From the NCBI GenBank assembly GCA_019828565.1, contig JAHDYR010000005.1, positions 620,001 to 684,000 on the forward strand: 64,000 nt of DNA, read 5' to 3'. Source of the stretch: Carpediemonas membranifera. Taxonomy: Eukaryota > Fornicata. Of this stretch, positions 61,123 to 64,000 are shown piece after piece (within the stretch, counting starts at the first letter, position 1; every line of letters starts with the position of its first letter). The position numbers were made by a program, and so were the translations under genes. A model generated the notes under the pieces. That model was not told the DNA's origin. It ran no database searches and was given only the letters and a program-made list of their open reading frames with translations.

Positions 61123-62460
61123 TTACTTGAAGTTCTTGCCCTCAAGAACCTCGCCGTACTGGCCGCCGAAGTTGTTGGCAGACTCCCAAGCGAAGACGTC
61201 CTCGATGAAGGCCTTGTCCTCCGGCTTGGTGTGGTCGAGCTTCTCGAAAGTGTAGTTCTCAGCATCAGCGATCTCGCAGTCGGAGCCGGGGGTGAAGGCC
61301 TCGAGGAGCTCAGTGCCGCGGGTCATCCAGACGCCGAACATGTCGAGGTGGTCCTCCTTGAGGTCCTTGGTGACTGTGTAAGAAACGATGGGCCGTTGTG
61401 AAATGATCTCACAATCGTTCGTAACAAACTGTTGAAGCTACCGAAAGCAACCTTGCGGATGGGGTCGCAGCGCTGGATGAAGCCAGAGCAGAGGTTGGCA
61501 GTCATGAAGCCGACCTTGAGCTCGTCCTGGTACTTGTAGGTGCACTTCCAGAAGGAGTAGTCAGCGGCGTCAAGGTTCTCCCAGAGCCACTTCATGGCGT
61601 CGGGGGTGTCGTTGTTGGAGTACTGGCGCTTCCACTCATCCATGGGGAACTTGGGGGCGGGGAGGGCAGCGAGGGGGTCCTCCTTCTTCTCAGCCTTCTT
61701 GGGCTCAGCGGGCTTCTCCTCCTTCTTGGCAGCGGGCTTCTTGGCCTCCTTCTTGGGGGTCTCCTTCTTAGGGGGCTGGGGGGCCTTCTCGCACAGGACG
61801 GGGGCGCCGTAAACCTCGACGTAAGCGGGGAGCTCGGACATCATCTTGAAGTGGCGGACGACAGCGGGGTACTGGTCGCGGAGCTTCTTCTCCATGAGGT
61901 GGCGGAAGTAGACATCGAGGATGGCAACGAGGGCAAAGTCAGCGAGGGTGAGGCGCTGGCCGGCCATGAAGGTGTTCTTCTCGAGGTGGGCCTCAAGAAC
62001 CTTGAAGTAGGCGAGAGAGTCGTTTTTGGCGTTGTTGACGAGGAGGCCGTTGAAGGGAGCGTAGCCGATCATCGGAGCGAGCCAGGGCCACATCTTGGTC
62101 TCGAGGTCGGTGGAGATGGAGAACATCCACTGGCGAACCTGGCCGCGGGCAACGAAGCAGGAGCCGAGGAGGTTGAGGGCGGGAGCCATCTCAGCGAGAG
62201 CGATGGCGATGTTGTCGGACTCGAAGAGAGCGGCACCGTTGTCAAGAACAAGAACGGGGATCTTGCCGAGAGGGTTAAGCTTGAGGTGCTCCTCAGACTG
62301 GATAAGCGATTGGGGACCGCATAAGAGCGGGCATATGACAAACCTTGATCTGCTTCATGTCGGCGATGTACTCGACATCGAGGGCGACGCCGCAGTGCTT
62401 AGCAACGAGCTCGGCGTACTTGCCGAAAGGAGACTGCTTGCCAGTGATGAGCTTAGCCAT
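61123..62460 (-). CDS. EEF1G: translation elongation factor eEF1B subunit gamma, three exons
   Basis: Exons are 62460-62344, 62297-61430 and 61373-61123, giving 411 residues; the introns are 46 nt (GTTTGT ... CTTATCCAG) and 56 nt (GTTTGT ... CTTACACAG). Splicing joins 'YIADMKQIK' to 'SEEHLKLNPLGKIPVLVLDN' and 'RKVAFGSFN' to 'ITKDLKEDHLDMFGVWM'. The first 75 residues are a thioredoxin-like GST N domain and about 90-200 a GST C domain. About 215-241 is the Lys/Pro/Glu-rich linker ('KKETPKKEAKKPAAKKEEK'), and 258-411 the EF1G C-terminal domain ('KFPMDEWKRQYSNND', 'SGFIQRCDPIRKVAFGSF', final 'EGKNFK'). It is the scaffold of the eEF1B complex that recycles eEF1A-GDP. Codon use is strongly biased to C/G third bases, as expected of a highly expressed gene. 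Confidence 0.95.
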
Positions 62461-62623
62461 GATTCTCGTGTATCGAACCGAAAAAATGTTGCATGAAAAA
62501 AGAAAAAAACACGGCGAGACTCGCGGTAGGCTAGAGCCATCTACCTTGCCGTATAGACAGCGATGGGCTGAAAAATCTAGTTTACGGAGTCGCCATGTGT
62601 TGTAGCCGTCATCCAGCAACGAC

Positions 62624-63022
62624 TCACATGTTGCTCTCTATGAACTTCAGATTATCCGCCACAGCGCACATGTTGGCGTGGGTTGTGCGGATGAAGGACT
62701 TGACGTCCCCAAGCTCTGCCACTGAGGTGTTGAATGACTCGATGAGGGAAAGGAAGGCCTGTGACTGCTTGTTGATGGTCATGTGGCGCGCCTGGATCTG
62801 CTTAACGAGCTGCTGAATCTGTCTCTGGTTGCTAAAGAGTGTGTTGATGTCCTTGTTCGTCTCTCCGACGAGTTCTTTCGCATATTGGTCTACGTTCTTC
62901 AGCGCCGCCATCCCGAGGGACTCTGTCATTGAATGAAGCGCTTTGGCCTTACTGGCGTGTTGTTCAAGGCGTTGTTGGAAAATTGATGACATTTGTTCTC
63001 TCATCGTGTCTGTTGTGAGCAT
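62624..63022 (-). CDS. BLOC1S1: BLOC-1 subunit 1 (GCN5L1)-like protein
   Basis: 132 residues from ATG 63022, intronless. It is entirely helical; the C-terminal half matches the BLOC1S1 signature: 'NKQSQAFLSLIESFNTSVAE' then 'LGDVKSFIRTTHANM' and 'VADNLKFIES', against the family pattern K-Q-[ST]-x-x-W-x-x-x-[VI]-E-x-F-N-x-x-[LV]-K-E-[IL]-G-D-V. Family length is about 125-150. BLOC1S1 is a shared subunit of BLOC-1 and BORC, which act in lysosome-related organelle biogenesis and lysosome positioning. The match is to a short helical family, so orthology is probable rather than certain. It lies 163 bp upstream of the eEF1B gamma start on the same strand. Confidence 0.72.
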   Translation of the reverse strand: MLTTDTMREQMSSIFQQRLEQHASKAKALHSMTESLGMAALKNVDQYAKELVGETNKDINTLFSNQRQIQQLVKQIQARHMTINKQSQAFLSLIESFNTSVAELGDVKSFIRTTHANMCAVADNLKFIESNM

Positions 63023-63174
63023 TAAACTGCATTTCCGAATTCGGTGTCAATTCAGACAACAGAAGCTTCTCCAGTCGAAAGAACCAAGACCACCGGCCAG
63101 CCCCAGCGTACGTGCAACTTGCTGAGGCAAGACCTCTCATCAGTCATCCACCGCGACGCTAGTATTTACAGCGG

Positions 63175-64000
63175 TTACATCTGCATCCGCAGCCACTTGA
63201 GGATGGCCTCCGTGCCTTGGGTGATTATCGCCTGCCGCAGCCGTCTCAGGATGTTGCCCTCGACCTGGAACTGCGTCAGCGGGCATCGCCCCATCACCGG
63301 TGGTATCGTCGACATGTCATTGTTCGCGATGTCGAGCACTTGCAGCCCAACCTTGACAAATGACTCGCCGAGCTCAGTCGGGAAGTCTGCAATGTGGTTG
63401 TTGGCGACAATGAGGGTTTCCAGCCTGGGGGGCACGCCGCGGGCCTCGAATGGGAATGTTTTGAGGGCGTTGTAGGACATGTCGAGGTGTCGGAGGGGCA
63501 GGCGGGCGAAGACGGTCTCGGGTACGGAATAGTTCGAGATCTTATTGACGGAAAGATCCAAGTGCTCCAGATTCCGGCACTGTGCCAGAGTTTCCGGCAC
63601 GGCGGTCAGTCGGTTCTTACGCAGGACAACCGTCTTGAGCGTCGCGATGCGGTGCAGCGCAGGCATCTCCGTGAGCTTGTTATCGCCCAACTCGAGCGTC
63701 TGCAGGGACGGGAACAGCTCTGCCAGCAGCTCGTCGTCGATGGACTCGAGCCCGCATCCGTTGGCAATGACTGCGGTGACTCCGTCGAGGTCGGCCCGAC
63801 CCCGCATGGACCGTTGGGGGAACACAGTCGGCCCGGGGGAGACCACGAGACGGCCGGAGGCCCCCAGAGTCTCGGCATGAACGGCGGCCTGGGGCTCGTC
63901 GTCCTCTACGTCCATACGGGTGCGGAGGAGATCGAGGACTGCCACAGCGCCCTTCTGGAGGACTGCGTGCTTCAGATCCTTGAGCTGGTTGCCCTCGGCG
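63175..64000 (-). CDS. LRRC40-like leucine-rich repeat protein, C-terminal part
   Basis: The frame is open through the window end, so the N-terminus is missing; about 274 codons remain. A segment 'EGNQLKDLKHAVLQKGAVAV' is followed by a linker and then typical 23-residue LRRs ('LQTLELGDNKLTEMPAL', 'LEHLDLSVNKISNYSVP', 'LQVLDIANNDMSTIPP'). It ends 'VEGNILRRLRQAIITQGTEA' plus 'ILKWLRMQM'. That closing motif (EGNxxRxxRxxIxxxGTxxILxxLR) is characteristic of LRRC40, and here it appears twice, once before the linker and once at the C-terminus, as in LRRC40. The function of LRRC40 is poorly known. Other LRR proteins share the closing motif, so the name is provisional. Confidence 0.78.
   Translation of the reverse strand, partial: AEGNQLKDLKHAVLQKGAVAVLDLLRTRMDVEDDEPQAAVHAETLGASGRLVVSPGPTVFPQRSMRGRADLDGVTAVIANGCGLESIDDELLAELFPSLQTLELGDNKLTEMPALHRIATLKTVVLRKNRLTAVPETLAQCRNLEHLDLSVNKISNYSVPETVFARLPLRHLDMSYNALKTFPFEARGVPPRLETLIVANNHIADFPTELGESFVKVGLQVLDIANNDMSTIPPVMGRCPLTQFQVEGNILRRLRQAIITQGTEAILKWLRMQM

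Overview
The window reads as nuclear DNA of a flagellated protist. Genes are mostly uninterrupted, GC-rich and closely spaced on both strands, and several are ciliary or cytoskeletal (ODAD2/ARMC4-like, enkurin, CDKL-like kinase). The few introns are only 23-56 nt long, start GTNNGT and nearly all end in a YTYAYNYAG-type box that fuses a branch point to the 3' splice site. That fused box is known from metamonads such as Giardia and Trichomonas, so a free-living metamonad (Carpediemonas-like) is my best inference; the species is not proven by the sequence.

Layout. 1-22441 is host gene space: the C-terminus of an ODAD2-like armadillo protein, a DOCK-family GEF, a coiled-coil protein, a CDKL-like kinase, a Fanzor-like RuvC nuclease between two direct repeats, a four-PAS histidine kinase, two unrecognised cytoskeletal-looking proteins, enkurin, a type I membrane protein and an LRR protein. 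22442-24114 holds no gene I can support. 24115-60259 is a nested transposon block. 60260-64000 returns to host genes: eEF1B gamma (two introns), a BLOC1S1-like protein and an LRRC40-like LRR protein cut by the window end.

Transposon block. A tandem repeat (145-bp unit) was invaded by chromovirus A (24249-29180, 108-bp LTRs, TSD AGTC) and by a non-LTR element NL1 (minus strand, now split over 29459-29714, 35750-37040 and 38828-44221). NL1 was then hit by chromovirus B (29715-35749, 84-bp identical LTRs, TSD GGGG, intact 1346-codon gag-pol), by a 5'-truncated NL2 copy (37041-38827, 18-bp TSD) and by a second, inverted NL2 copy (44222 onward). After a 100-N gap come a decayed chromovirus D (46929-52565), a fragment E (52458-54147) and chromovirus C (54148-60259, 121-bp LTRs, intact 1309-codon gag-pol).

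Most interesting: chromoviruses B, C and D each carry, between the end of pol and the 3' LTR, a gene on the OPPOSITE strand (352, 412 and 349 aa). The three proteins are recognisably related to each other and to nothing I know. Two have a host-type mini-intron, all three converge tail-to-tail on pol within 50 bp, and all share a gapless 46-bp noncoding motif about 190-200 bp before their start codon. A and E lack the gene as far as can be seen. A second unexplained feature is a perfect 10-bp palindrome, different in each element, directly next to the 5' LTR of A, B and C, where a primer-binding site is expected.
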